Shown: positions 52,288 through 61,680, counted from the stretch's first letter. The stretch is DNA of 64,000 nucleotides from UBA10677 sp045654245 (GCA_045654245.1 JAZOMX010000011.1:1-64000); one strand, 5' to 3'. Numbers and translations: made by a program. Notes: generated from the sequence alone by a model not told the origin.

Positions 52288-52817
52288 GCGCAAAGAAAAT
52301 AACTTTAACGGCGCTAATGATAGCCTCTGCGCTATTGCTCCACCTAATCGAGAGCGCGTTGCCACCTATATTCGCTTTTGCGCCGGGCGCAAAAATGGGA
52401 CTGAGTAACCTAGTAACGCTGATTGCAATCTTTATACTAGGTGTTCCGGAAAGTTATCTAATTTTGGTAGTACGCTGTCTTTTGGGCAGTTTGTTTAGCG
52501 GAAATCTGTTCTCGCTAGCGTACTCGCTACCGGCAGGCGTAATTTCGCTAACGGTGGAAGTTTTCCTGATAAAATTTGCGCTCGGAAAGATTTCCGTAGT
52601 TAGCGTAAGTTTTATAGGAGCGGTAACCTTTAACGCCACGCAACTATTCGTTGCAAGCATAATAGTAAGAGTAAGTTTAATGCCCTACCTAGCGTTAATG
52701 CTACTAGCGTCGCTAATTGCAGGCTTGGCGGTGGGCTTTACGGCGTATTTCACGCTGAAATATTTACCGCAATCGCTTTACTACACGGGAAAAGCGGAGC
52801 GGAAACACGAAGAGTAA
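52284..52817 (+). CDS. Gx transporter family protein (heptaprenyl diphosphate synthase component I family)
   Basis: This 177-residue membrane protein has five or six hydrophobic segments and resembles the Hpre_diP_synt_I family (LTALMIASALLLHLIESALPP, PGAKMGLSNLVTLIAIFILG, RCLLGSLFSGNLFSLAYSLPAG is close to the usual pattern). Members resemble ECF S components and often occur with ApbE and NusG_II genes. The transported compound is unknown. It overlaps the previous gene by four bases. Confidence 0.88.
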   Translation: MSAKKITLTALMIASALLLHLIESALPPIFAFAPGAKMGLSNLVTLIAIFILGVPESYLILVVRCLLGSLFSGNLFSLAYSLPAGVISLTVEVFLIKFALGKISVVSVSFIGAVTFNATQLFVASIIVRVSLMPYLALMLLASLIAGLAVGFTAYFTLKYLPQSLYYTGKAERKHEE

Positions 52818-52859
52818 AATAAACGCAAACAAGGAAAATATTATCGGAGGTAAACGAAA

Positions 52860-54074
52860 ATGGCTAAAAATGCGTTTGACGTCTTGAAAGAAAGAGGATT
52901 TATTAAACAAACGGTGTACGAAAACGACCTTTACGCTCAACTAGGTAAGGAGAGTACTCCTTTTTACGTAGGATTTGACCCTACGGCTGATAGTTTGCAC
53001 ATAGGACACTATATACCCATTATGGCTATGGCGCATATGCAAAGAGCAGGACACAAGCCGATTGCTCTTATCGGTGGTGGAACGGCAATGATAGGCGACC
53101 CGAGTAACAGAACGGATATGCGTAAAATGATGACTAGAGAGCAAATCCAGCACAACTGCGATTGCTTTAAGGTGCAAATGAGCCGTTTCCTTAACTTCGA
53201 GGGCGAAAACCCCGCAATAATGGTAAACAATGCGGACTGGCTACTAAACCTTAACTACGTTGACTTTTTGCGTGAAATCGGCGTATGTTTCTCGGTTAAT
53301 AAGATGCTTACGGCGGAGTGCTTTAAGACTAGACTAGAAAGAGGACTAAACTTCCTCGAGTTTAACTATATGCTAATGCAAGCGTATGACTTTTTGGTTC
53401 TTTACGAGAAATACGGTTGCAAACTCGAAATCGGTGGAAACGACCAGTGGTCTAACATTTTGGCAGGCGCAGACCTTATCAGAAGATTTAAGGGCGACGA
53501 CGCGTTTGCAATGACCTTTACTTTGCTTGAAACTAGCGACGGCAAAAAGATGGGTAAGACCGCAAAGGGCGCATTATGGCTAGACCCCAACAAAACTTCG
53601 CCTTACGACTTCTATCAATATTTTAGAAACGTAGAGGACGTAAAAGTTGAAGAGTGCTTAAAACTCTTGACTTTCCTCGAACTTGATGAAATAGCAGACC
53701 TCGTAAAATATAAGGACGAGCGTATAAACTCTGCTAAAGAAAGACTAGCGTACGAAGTAACCAAACTCGTTCACGGCGAAGAAGAGGCGCAAAAAGCCCA
53801 AACGCAAGCGAGAGCAGCGTTTGGCGGAAACGCAAGCGAAATGCCGTCTGTAGAGGTTAAGGCAACCGAGGACACGCCCGTAGTAGATGTGATGGTTCTT
53901 GCCGGCGTAGCGACTTCCAAGAGTGAGGCTCGCCGTTTAATCGAGGGTGGCGGAGTAAAAATTGACGACAATAAAGTTCCGTCCGTTGCTACTACGCTAG
54001 GCGAAATGACGGGACAGGTAGAGTTCGTACTCCATAAGGGTAAGAAAGTACACGTAAGAGTTGAACTCGTCTAA
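52860..54074 (+). CDS. tyrS: Tyrosyl-tRNA synthetase
   Basis: TyrS charges tRNA-Tyr. The 404-residue protein has the HIGH-equivalent in YVGFDPTADSLHIGHY, the tyrosine pocket region FLEFNYMLMQAYDFL, the KMSKS-like loop KMGKTAKGALWLD and a C-terminal S4 domain (TSKSEARRLIEGGGVKIDDNKV). GGAGGTAAACGAAA precedes the ATG. The 42-base gap leaves no space for a T-box. yigZ starts on its last base. Confidence 0.97.
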   Translation: MAKNAFDVLKERGFIKQTVYENDLYAQLGKESTPFYVGFDPTADSLHIGHYIPIMAMAHMQRAGHKPIALIGGGTAMIGDPSNRTDMRKMMTREQIQHNCDCFKVQMSRFLNFEGENPAIMVNNADWLLNLNYVDFLREIGVCFSVNKMLTAECFKTRLERGLNFLEFNYMLMQAYDFLVLYEKYGCKLEIGGNDQWSNILAGADLIRRFKGDDAFAMTFTLLETSDGKKMGKTAKGALWLDPNKTSPYDFYQYFRNVEDVKVEECLKLLTFLELDEIADLVKYKDERINSAKERLAYEVTKLVHGEEEAQKAQTQARAAFGGNASEMPSVEVKATEDTPVVDVMVLAGVATSKSEARRLIEGGGVKIDDNKVPSVATTLGEMTGQVEFVLHKGKKVHVRVELV

Positions 54075-54694
54075 TGGCAAGTTACGAGAGCGTACAAAGG
54101 TACAGCGAGCAGACCGAGATTCGCCGTTCGTTGTTCATAGCCGAGGTGTTTAGAGTAGAAAGCGAAGAGCAACTTTTCGTCGCATTAGGCGAACTTCGTA
54201 AGAAATATTCGGACGCAACGCATATTTGTTACGGTTCGGTGTTTGATAAAACGGGCAACGGTGCACGCTTTTCGGACGACGGAGAACCGGGCGGAACGGC
54301 GGGTGCGCCAATACTCGAGGCGATTAAAAAGAGCGGATTAAAGGAAGTTCTAGTCGCCGTCGTAAGATACTTTGGCGGAGTAAAACTAGGCGCGGGCGGA
54401 TTAGTCAGAGCATACTCTTCGTCAGCCTCGTCAGCGCTAGCAAACGCGCCCAAGATAAAAAGGAAAGAGTGTGATATTTACTCGCTCTCAACCGATTTTT
54501 CAAAGGCGAAAAAAGTCCAACCTTGCTTTTCAAAAGCGGATATTCTACTTCTTTCGACGGAATATTCGGACTGCGTAACTTTCACGCTTGCGGTAGAAAG
54601 TGGACGGGAAATAGAGAGCAAAGTGGCGCAAATGCTTGCTGAAAAACCAAAACTAGAAAAATTATATACTGATTATATTGAAGAAAAAGCATAA
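54074..54694 (+). CDS. YigZ/IMPACT-family protein
   Basis: The 206-residue protein belongs to the UPF0029/IMPACT group: RRSLFIAEVFRVESEEQLFVAL, DDGEPGGTAGAPILEAIKKSGL and VVRYFGGVKLGAGGLVRAYS. Bacterial members may bind nucleic acid; no enzymatic role is certain. It shares one base with tyrS and probably belongs to its operon. Confidence 0.94.
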   Translation: MASYESVQRYSEQTEIRRSLFIAEVFRVESEEQLFVALGELRKKYSDATHICYGSVFDKTGNGARFSDDGEPGGTAGAPILEAIKKSGLKEVLVAVVRYFGGVKLGAGGLVRAYSSSASSALANAPKIKRKECDIYSLSTDFSKAKKVQPCFSKADILLLSTEYSDCVTFTLAVESGREIESKVAQMLAEKPKLEKLYTDYIEEKA

Positions 54695-54706
54695 GGAGAA
54701 AATAAA

Positions 54707-55972
54707 ATGAGCAAAATCGAAACTAAATGCGTACAAGAAGGATACAATCCCGGGAACGGAGACCCAAGAGTTTTGCCTATTTCTATGAGCACTACTTTCA
54801 AGTATGAAAGCACTCAAGAAGTTGGAGACCTTTTCGACCTTAAAGCGGAGGGATTTTTCTACACTCGTCTTGCAAACCCCACGGTTGATGCCGTTGAGAA
54901 GAAAATTGCATCACTTGAAGGTGGCGTAGGCGCAATGATGACCTCGTCCGGACAAGCGGCGTCGCTAATCTCGATTTTAAATATAGCGTCGGCTGGCGAC
55001 CATATTATAGCGTCGATTGATATTTACGGTGGAACGACTAATCTTCTCGGCGTAACGCTTAAGAAAATGGGCGTTGAGGTAACGCTAATGAAGTTTGACA
55101 ACCTCGCCGAGGTGGAGAAGAATATTCGTCCCAACACTAAGGCGCTATTTGGCGAAACGCTTGCTAACCCTGCGTTAAAGGTGTTAGATATTCAATCCGT
55201 ATCCGAACTTGCTCATAAGCATAAAATTCCTCTAATTATTGACAACACTTTCGCAACGCCTTATCTTTGCCGTCCTATCGAGTGGGGAGCGGATATCGTA
55301 GTTCACTCGACTAGTAAATATATCGACGGACACGCAATGGCGCTTGGCGGAGTAATTATCGACAGCGGAAAGTTCGACTGGGCAAAGAGTGGAAAGTTCG
55401 ATTGTCTAACCCAGCCCGACCCGTCGTATCACGGTTTAAGTTACACCGAGAGTTTCGGAGCGAGTGCGTTTATCGTAAAAGCGCGCGTTCAACTTATGCG
55501 TGACCTTGGTTCGTCGCCTAGCCCTATGAACGCATTTTTAGCAAACGTGGGACTAGAAACCCTGCATCTTCGTATGGAACGCCATAGCGAAAACGCGCTT
55601 AAGGTTGCACAATATCTTTCTCGCCATCCCAAAGTAAAGAGCGTTTCGTACCCCGGACTTTCGACTGACGCTAATTATGAAAAGTGTAGAAAGTATATGG
55701 GTGGAAAAGCAAGCGGAGTTATCACCTTTGAACTTGGTTCGTACGAGGCTTGCGTGCGCTTTATGGACAGTCTAAAACTTGCTTGTATCGTAGTCCACGT
55801 AGCGGACGCTAGAACGGGCGTATTGCATCCTGCGTCTAGCACGCATCGTCAACTAACCGAAGAACAACTTATTGCAGGTGGAATTAGCAAGTCCACGATA
55901 AGATTTAGCGTTGGAATTGAGAACGCTGACGACATTATCGGAGATATCGCACAAGCGTTAGTAAACGCATAA
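54707..55972 (+). CDS. Met/Cys-metabolism PLP enzyme (O-acetylhomoserine sulfhydrylase or methionine gamma-lyase)
   Basis: The 421-residue enzyme belongs to the Cys/Met metabolism PLP family. The PLP-binding Lys is in VHSTSKYIDGHAMALGG; other motifs are YTRLANPTVDAVEKKIASLEGG, SSGQAA and IDNTFATPYLCRP. Length and ending favour O-acetylhomoserine aminocarboxypropyltransferase, but methionine gamma-lyase is not excluded. It is 12 bases after yigZ with no SAM riboswitch or T-box. AAGGAGAAAATAA precedes the ATG. Confidence 0.92.
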   Translation: MSKIETKCVQEGYNPGNGDPRVLPISMSTTFKYESTQEVGDLFDLKAEGFFYTRLANPTVDAVEKKIASLEGGVGAMMTSSGQAASLISILNIASAGDHIIASIDIYGGTTNLLGVTLKKMGVEVTLMKFDNLAEVEKNIRPNTKALFGETLANPALKVLDIQSVSELAHKHKIPLIIDNTFATPYLCRPIEWGADIVVHSTSKYIDGHAMALGGVIIDSGKFDWAKSGKFDCLTQPDPSYHGLSYTESFGASAFIVKARVQLMRDLGSSPSPMNAFLANVGLETLHLRMERHSENALKVAQYLSRHPKVKSVSYPGLSTDANYEKCRKYMGGKASGVITFELGSYEACVRFMDSLKLACIVVHVADARTGVLHPASSTHRQLTEEQLIAGGISKSTIRFSVGIENADDIIGDIAQALVNA

Positions 55973-55984
55973 CGAGGCAAATAA

Positions 55985-57031
55985 ATGAAAAATATTCGCG
56001 CATATTTAATGGGAATACACGACAAAATGGGTTTACCACTAGCGTTTTACGGAGTAACGGGAGAACGCCTTTTTGCTACGCCCGATTTCCCACTTTTGGC
56101 GCAACCGATTTTCCCTATAACGGCAGGGGAGATAGCCGTATCGCTTACGGCAAACTTGACTTCGATTAAGGTTAAAACTGCCGATAATACTTATTTTATC
56201 GTTATTCGTGGAACGGGCGAAAACGTAAAAAATTACGCTTTACTAATTGCGTCTGCGCTAGAAATCGGTGGCAAAAGTGAAGGAAAGATGGAAGACAAAA
56301 TTCGTATGCTTTTGCTTGGCGAAATGTCGGTAGCGCAAGAAAATATGCTCAAAGCAAGTTTGGCGGAGGTAAAATTCAACCATTATATGCTTGCGCTCGT
56401 TACGACGGGAAAAGAAAAGCAGGAAAACTTACGCGCGTTTCTAGAAACCGTAGCGGATAAAAGCGATTATATCGTAACTATGGACGAAACGACTATCCTA
56501 TATTTTCGTTACGCTATCGACAGCGAGTATAGGGGAGCGGACGACTTTGCGACTATTTTATATGAAAATATAAAAGAAGAGCAAAGAATAGACCTTGCGA
56601 TTGCGACGGGAGGAATTATAAAATCTTTCCACTCGTTGCACGGCTGTTACGAGAGAGTTTTGCTTACTCATAAGTTTGGAAAAATAACCGAGCCGAATAA
56701 GAACGTCTATTTTTATAAAGACTACGCCGTGTTTGGATTGCTTGGCGAACTACCACAGCAAGACCTAATGAAAAGTCTTGATAGTTTATTAAGCAAGACG
56801 GCTGAAACCGTTTTTTCGGATACGGAACTTATGGAAACTGCCGACGAGTTTATGCGAAACTCACTAAACATAAGCGAAACGAGTAGGAATATGTATATTC
56901 ATCGCAACACGCTAATTTATAGACTTGATAAAATCGAGAACGAGACGGGACTTAATTTGCGAAACTTTAACGACGCCGTAGCGTTCAAGTTCATTAAAAA
57001 TCTTGCGTCGTTAACTAAAAGTGAAAACTAG
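55985..57031 (+). CDS. PucR/CdaR-type transcriptional regulator
   Basis: The 348-residue protein ends with a PucR-type HTH (ETADEFMRNSLNISETSRNMYIHRNTLIYRLDKIENETGLNLRNF is the family signature in outline). The first 250 residues form sensor-like and GGDEF-like regions without recognised ligand residues. It sits 12 bases after the PLP enzyme and directly before malic enzyme, so it may regulate these carbon and sulfur genes. Confidence 0.88.
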   Translation: MKNIRAYLMGIHDKMGLPLAFYGVTGERLFATPDFPLLAQPIFPITAGEIAVSLTANLTSIKVKTADNTYFIVIRGTGENVKNYALLIASALEIGGKSEGKMEDKIRMLLLGEMSVAQENMLKASLAEVKFNHYMLALVTTGKEKQENLRAFLETVADKSDYIVTMDETTILYFRYAIDSEYRGADDFATILYENIKEEQRIDLAIATGGIIKSFHSLHGCYERVLLTHKFGKITEPNKNVYFYKDYAVFGLLGELPQQDLMKSLDSLLSKTAETVFSDTELMETADEFMRNSLNISETSRNMYIHRNTLIYRLDKIENETGLNLRNFNDAVAFKFIKNLASLTKSEN

Positions 57032-57043
57032 TTGGGAATAAGT

Positions 57044-58216
57044 ATGGATATTAAAGAAAAATCGCTTATTATGCACGAGAAATGGCAAGGAAAAATCGAG
57101 GTCGTAAGTCGTTGCGAGATTAACGATAAAACGGACCTTGCCGTTGCTTATTCGCCGGGTGTAGCAAACCCGTGCTTAGAGATAAAAAAGGACGAGAACG
57201 AAAGTTATCGTTACACAAGACGAGGCAATATGGTTGCCGTAATTTCGGACGGTAGTGCCGTTTTGGGCTTGGGCAATATAGGTGCTCTTGCCGGAATGCC
57301 CGTAATGGAGGGTAAGTGCGTTCTTTTCAAGCGTTTTGCAGGAGTTGACGCGTTTCCTATCGTGCTTGACACTCAAGACACCGAAGAGATAATAAAGACT
57401 ATCAAAAATATTGCACCGTCGTTTGGCGGAATTAACCTCGAAGATATTTCTGCGCCTAGATGTTTTGAAATAGAAACTAGGTTAAAAGAGGAACTAGATA
57501 TTCCCGTTTTTCACGACGACCAACACGGCACGGCGATAATACTTCTAGCAGGAATTTACAATGCGCTACGCCTTACGAAAAAGAAAATGAGCGAACTAAA
57601 GGTTTGTCTTTCTGGCCCTGGTGCAGCGGGAACGGCTATTACCGAACTACTTATTAAAAGCGGAGTAGGCGAGGTTATTTTGTCTGATATCGACGGAATA
57701 ATCTACGACGGCAAAGACGGGCTTGACTGGAAAAAACGCGAACTTGCAAAAAAGACCAACTTTAGTAAGATTAAAGGTGGTCTAACGGAGGCAATCGTAG
57801 GTTGTGACGTTTTTATCGGCGTTTCAGCGCCTAATATTTTAACCGAAGAGCATATAAAAACTATGGCGGATAAAGCGATAGTTTTCGCTATGGCAAACCC
57901 CACGCCCGAGATTATGCCCGAAAAGGCAAAGAACGCAGGCGCGTATATCGTCGGAACGGGTAGAAGTGATTACCCCAACCAAGTCAATAACGTCCTCGTT
58001 TTCCCGGGACTATTTAAGGGTGCGCTGTCCGTAAGAGCGAAAGCGATTAGCGACGGTATGAAAATATCGGCGTCGAAAGCGATAGCAGAACTCGTTTCGG
58101 ACGACGAACTTTCACCCGAGTATATCTTGCCGTCCGCTCTCGACGAGCGTGTGGCGATTGCAGTCGCAAACGCCGTTGCCGAGCAAGCAAAAAAAGAAGG
58201 ACTAGCGAGGATTTAA
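57044..58216 (+). CDS. NAD(P)-dependent malic enzyme
   Basis: This enzyme decarboxylates malate to pyruvate. The 390-residue bacterial-type protein has VAYSPGVANPC, GDGSAVLGLGNIGALAGMPVMEGK-like motif (here SDGSAVLGLGNIG), PVFHDDQHGTAIILLAG and SGPGAAGTAI for nucleotide binding. ATG 57044 is preferred over TTG 57032 because GGGAATAAG lies at the right distance. Cofactor preference cannot be told. It converges on a small unknown gene, overlapping by four bases. Confidence 0.95.
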   Translation: MDIKEKSLIMHEKWQGKIEVVSRCEINDKTDLAVAYSPGVANPCLEIKKDENESYRYTRRGNMVAVISDGSAVLGLGNIGALAGMPVMEGKCVLFKRFAGVDAFPIVLDTQDTEEIIKTIKNIAPSFGGINLEDISAPRCFEIETRLKEELDIPVFHDDQHGTAIILLAGIYNALRLTKKKMSELKVCLSGPGAAGTAITELLIKSGVGEVILSDIDGIIYDGKDGLDWKKRELAKKTNFSKIKGGLTEAIVGCDVFIGVSAPNILTEEHIKTMADKAIVFAMANPTPEIMPEKAKNAGAYIVGTGRSDYPNQVNNVLVFPGLFKGALSVRAKAISDGMKISASKAIAELVSDDELSPEYILPSALDERVAIAVANAVAEQAKKEGLARI

Positions 58217-58425
58217 GCAAAAAACCTAGTCATAATACCCAAAATATCGTCACTAACAAAGCCAAGTACGGGCGTAAACCCCTCGGCTTTGTTTTTTCGT
58301 TTATTCGTAAAACTTTGAAAAAGTGAGCCGTAGTCACCGTTTTGTCCTAAGATAGCCTTAATTAAATCACTTTTATCCGTTTTGCTAGAGCCGAGTAGTA
58401 AAGGAAGAATAGAGTTTAGGTCCAT
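58213..58425 (-). CDS. Small protein of unknown function
   Basis: I do not recognise this 70-residue protein (MDLNSILPLLLGSSKTDKSD...). It has a hydrophobic, helix-prone start and a second hydrophobic patch near the C-terminus (PVLGFVSDDILGIMTRF) but no clear membrane segment. AAGGAGAAAATT precedes the ATG. It is divergent from another small unknown gene, with an 18-bp palindrome between them. Confidence 0.65.
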   Translation of the reverse strand: MDLNSILPLLLGSSKTDKSDLIKAILGQNGDYGSLFQSFTNKRKNKAEGFTPVLGFVSDDILGIMTRFFA

Positions 58426-58454
58426 AATTTTCTCCTTAATATAGTTACGCTAAA

Positions 58455-58472
58455 TTATATGCGCGCATATAA
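58455..58472. promoter_or_regulatory. 18-bp perfect palindrome between divergent small genes
   Basis: TTATATGCGCGCATATAA is its own complement over 18 bp, and each strand presents CATATAA toward its gene. It may be an operator or a pair of back-to-back -10 elements. Confidence 0.6.
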
Positions 58473-58497
58473 ATAAAAGTACGGAAAGGAGGTTGTT

Positions 58498-58791
58498 ATG
58501 CGTAATTTAAGAGGATATAACGGTCAGAAAAAGGAAAGTGGGAATAAAGGCGGTATCGAAGATATATTGCGCTCGTTCGGTGTTGGCGGAAATTCGGCTA
58601 AAAAGTATTCGGGACTAAGCGAGGACGAACTTATTGAAGAACTAATCAAAGCAGTGCAAAAATCCAAAGCGGAAGGAACTTTCGACGGTGCGAGCATACA
58701 GGCGTTTTTACAAATGGTATCGCCTCGTCTTTCTCCCGAAAAGCGAGAAAAATTACAAAACGTAATAAACATTATAAGCGTTAACGATTAG
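58498..58791 (+). CDS. Small protein of unknown function
   Basis: I do not recognise this 97-residue protein. The first 40 residues are Gly/Ser/Lys-rich and probably disordered. The rest (LSEDELIEELIKAVQKSKAEG...FLQMVSPRLSPEKREKLQNVINII) is a compact helical domain. AAAGGAGGTTGTT is a near-perfect ribosome site. It overlaps the end of the convergent PLP-enzyme gene by 11 bases. Confidence 0.72.
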   Translation: MRNLRGYNGQKKESGNKGGIEDILRSFGVGGNSAKKYSGLSEDELIEELIKAVQKSKAEGTFDGASIQAFLQMVSPRLSPEKREKLQNVINIISVND

Positions 58792-59905
58792 CGATAACGG
58801 AGCGCAAAGTTTGGATAAATATTTCCACTTCGCTCTCCGTCGAGTCAACGCCTAGCGAAACTCTTACCGCACCCGATTTTTCCGTGCCGAGGTAAGAGTG
58901 AGTAAGGGGCGCACAATGGTATCCTCCACGCACGCAAATTTGCGCCTTTTGGTACAAAAGCGAGGATACGATTTCGCTATCGAGCGAAGAAACGGAAAAA
59001 GTAATTATTCCGCAGTGAGAAACCTTGGGCGAGTAGAGAGTAACTTCTCTTACTCGCTCTAATTCTTCGTGCAAAAGCGAAGAAAGGTGCAATAATTTTT
59101 GGCTATGAAGAGCAAAATTTTCTTGGTTATATCTAATAGCGTAAGGGAGCGGAAGAATAGCAGGGACGGGCAGAGTACCCGTTTCAAAGCCTTCTGGAAT
59201 ATCACACGGCTGATTTAGGTCGAGCGAACTGCTACCCGTTCCGCCGTATCGGTAGGGCGAAAGTTTAACCGTATTCGTTAGCGCAAGTATGCCTACGCCT
59301 TGAATAGAATTTAATCCTTTGTGCGGAGCAACGGCAATCATAGCCTTGCCCATTTTTTTGATGTTTACGGGGATATGTCCTACCGATTGCGCTCCGTCAA
59401 TAATGAGAGTAATCCCTTTTTGCTTACACAAAAGAGCGATTTCGTCTATTTTAGCCTCTACGCCCAGCACGTTGGAAACTTGGCTAATCACTACCGCTTT
59501 GGTGTTAGGCTTAATCGCCGAATAAACGCTCCGTGCGTAAATAATACCGTCGATAGGGCGAGCAACGGAGTAAGAAATAACGCCTTTTTTGTAAAGAGCG
59601 TGAACCGTTCGTAGTACGGCGTTATGTTCGAATTGCGACACGACGATATGGTCGCCGTTTTGCACCGAACCTGCAATAGCGAGGTTAAGCGCACCCGTGC
59701 AATTATCGGTAAAAATGACCTCGTCCGCTCCAAGAAAATCGCACAAACTTTTTCTCGCCTCATAAACTTTTTGAGCGCACGCAGTAGAGTAGCCGTGACC
59801 GCTACGCCCGGGATTAGCCGAGTAATCTTTCACGGCAGAAACGAGAGCGGAAAGAACGCAATCGGGCTTAAAACGGGTAGTTGCGGAGTTATCGAAGTAA
59901 ATCAT
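58781..59905 (-). CDS. Cysteine-desulfurase-like class V aminotransferase
   Basis: This 374-residue PLP enzyme resembles cysteine desulfurase or selenocysteine lyase. It begins MIYFDNSATTRFKPDCV, has the PLP Asp and His in LIIDGAQSVGHIPV, Lys in VAPHKGLNSIQGVG and a Cys in VRGGYHCAPLTH. It is divergent from a DUF3343 gene, a domain named as a putative Se/S carrier, suggesting sulfur or selenium transfer rather than general Fe-S assembly (no iscU is adjacent). Confidence 0.9.
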   Translation of the reverse strand: MIYFDNSATTRFKPDCVLSALVSAVKDYSANPGRSGHGYSTACAQKVYEARKSLCDFLGADEVIFTDNCTGALNLAIAGSVQNGDHIVVSQFEHNAVLRTVHALYKKGVISYSVARPIDGIIYARSVYSAIKPNTKAVVISQVSNVLGVEAKIDEIALLCKQKGITLIIDGAQSVGHIPVNIKKMGKAMIAVAPHKGLNSIQGVGILALTNTVKLSPYRYGGTGSSSLDLNQPCDIPEGFETGTLPVPAILPLPYAIRYNQENFALHSQKLLHLSSLLHEELERVREVTLYSPKVSHCGIITFSVSSLDSEIVSSLLYQKAQICVRGGYHCAPLTHSYLGTEKSGAVRVSLGVDSTESEVEIFIQTLRSVIANR

Positions 59906-59988
59906 AAAAGTAGCACCTCTAACGAAAGAAACAATATACTATATTATACGGGATAACGCCGAAACGGTTGCCAAAGGAAAAGATAAAA

Positions 59989-60240
59989 ATGAAAGAAATT
60001 ATACTAGCGTTCCGTTCGAGAACGCACGCGCTAAAATTACACGATATACTAAAAAACGAAGGATATTTTGTTTCGCTCACGCCCACGCCGTCGAAGTTAG
60101 GAAACGGTTGTAGTATGAGTGTTAAAACGGAAGAATGCGCGCTAGCGAGGGCGCAAGAAGTAATCGAAGATTACTTACTTCGCTCGTTTATAGGCGCGTA
60201 TGAAATTTCAGGTGGGAATAAGGCTAATAAACTTTTCTAA
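59989..60240 (+). CDS. DUF3343 protein (putative Se/S carrier-like)
   Basis: The 83-residue protein (MKEIILAFRSRTHALKLHDILK... SLTPTPSKLGNGCSMSVKTEE) shows the DUF3343 features, including a single conserved Cys in the GNGCSMSV loop. ATG 59989 has AAAGGAAAAG upstream and is preferred over a start seven codons earlier. The adjacent desulfurase-like gene supports a chalcogen carrier role, which is inference. Confidence 0.85.
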   Translation: MKEIILAFRSRTHALKLHDILKNEGYFVSLTPTPSKLGNGCSMSVKTEECALARAQEVIEDYLLRSFIGAYEISGGNKANKLF

Positions 60241-60315
60241 ACGCTTTACAAATAGAGGCTTTTCGTGGTAAAATATTATGTGGAAAAGTCTTGACTTTGC
60301 GCGGAGGTAAGAAAA

Positions 60316-61680
60316 GTGAGCGATAAACTAAAACTAAATATCAAACGAACGATTTTGGTAGGACTAGCGTTCTTTACGATTAGTATGTTTTGGCAGGTTT
60401 ACGACAGCCTAATGCCGTTATTTTTGCAAGACTTTGGTTTTACTGCGGACAAGCGTGGAATAATAATGGCGCTCGACAATATTTTGGCGGTAGTCCTCTT
60501 GCCCTTTATGGGAATTATGTCAGACAAGTTCCCAATGAAACTGAGAAATAAAATCGGAAGAAGAATGCCGTTTATCCTTTGCGGTTCGATTTTGGGCGGA
60601 GTAACTTTTATTTTGGTTAACTACGCGCACAATATTCGTGCGTTACCGCTAATGCTCGTAGCGACTGCTTTCGTGCTAGTGTTTATGTGTCTATACCGCA
60701 CTCCAGCCGTAGCGCTAATGCCAGACGTAACGCCCAAGCCGATTAGAAGTTCGGCAAACGCCGTAATCAACGTAATGGGAACGGTAGGCGGAGTAATTTC
60801 GCTAATACTAATGGAAGTTCTTCTTAAAACCTCCGAAAACCTTGACGGAACTCTTTTCGTTACGGGCAACAACTGGATTTTGGTAATCTCGATAGCGGTA
60901 ATGATGGTACTTGCATCAATCGTTATGGCGATTAAGGTTAAGGAAAACAAGTACGCAGAAGAGAGCAAGGCGATTATGGAAAGCCTTGGTATCGTGGACG
61001 ACGAACAAGAGGAGAAGAAAGAGGAAAAAGGCACGCTAAAAAAGGTTTTGGGTTCGCTAACCCGTGCTCAAAAAATCAGCCTAGCGTTTATTCTCCTTTC
61101 CGTATTTTTGTGGTATATGGCGTACAACGCACTAACCACGCACTTTTCGGTATTCTCGTTAGAAGTACTAAAAAAGAAATTCACTTTGCCTTTACTGGTA
61201 GCCAACGCGTCCGCTTTCGTGATGTTCGTTCCAGCCGTTGAAATCGGAAAGAAGATAGGAAGAAAAAAGACGGTTTTAGTAGGAATAATAATGATGGCGT
61301 TAGGTCTTGCGTTTGCAAGCGTATTCTTGCTTTCGGGCGCAAAAGCAAGCGTTCTTGAACTTATTATGTATCCCACTTTCGTTTTGGTAGGCGGAGGCTG
61401 GGCAACGATAAACGTACACTCGTACATTATGAGCGTAGAAATGGCGGACGAAAAGACTACGGGAACTTACACGGGACTATATTATGCGTTCTCAATGACG
61501 GCTCAAATCGTAACGCCGTATCTAGCGGGACTAGTAATCGAGTACATTTCAATGCGAGCACTAATTCCGTATTCGCTCGTATTTATGGGCTTAGCGTTCT
61601 TATCAATGCTCCCCGTTCGCCACGGCAACGCAATCAAGACTGAAGAGATAAAAAAGGACGAAGAAGTTGAACAGAACTGA
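60316..61680 (+). CDS. MFS transporter, SLC45/GPH-like
   Basis: This 454-residue transporter has about 12 hydrophobic segments, with the family loop GIMSDKFPMKLRNKIGRRMPFILCGSILG between segments 2 and 3 and a second GRKKT loop in the C-terminal half. The substrate is probably a sugar or glycoside. It starts at GTG 60316 with GCGGAGGTAAG upstream. Its 3' end overlaps nth by 14 bases. Confidence 0.9.
   Translation: MSDKLKLNIKRTILVGLAFFTISMFWQVYDSLMPLFLQDFGFTADKRGIIMALDNILAVVLLPFMGIMSDKFPMKLRNKIGRRMPFILCGSILGGVTFILVNYAHNIRALPLMLVATAFVLVFMCLYRTPAVALMPDVTPKPIRSSANAVINVMGTVGGVISLILMEVLLKTSENLDGTLFVTGNNWILVISIAVMMVLASIVMAIKVKENKYAEESKAIMESLGIVDDEQEEKKEEKGTLKKVLGSLTRAQKISLAFILLSVFLWYMAYNALTTHFSVFSLEVLKKKFTLPLLVANASAFVMFVPAVEIGKKIGRKKTVLVGIIMMALGLAFASVFLLSGAKASVLELIMYPTFVLVGGGWATINVHSYIMSVEMADEKTTGTYTGLYYAFSMTAQIVTPYLAGLVIEYISMRALIPYSLVFMGLAFLSMLPVRHGNAIKTEEIKKDEEVEQN

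Noticed and set aside
54695..54706. SAM riboswitch or T-box before the Met/Cys PLP enzyme
   Set aside because: Only 12 bases separate it from the preceding gene.
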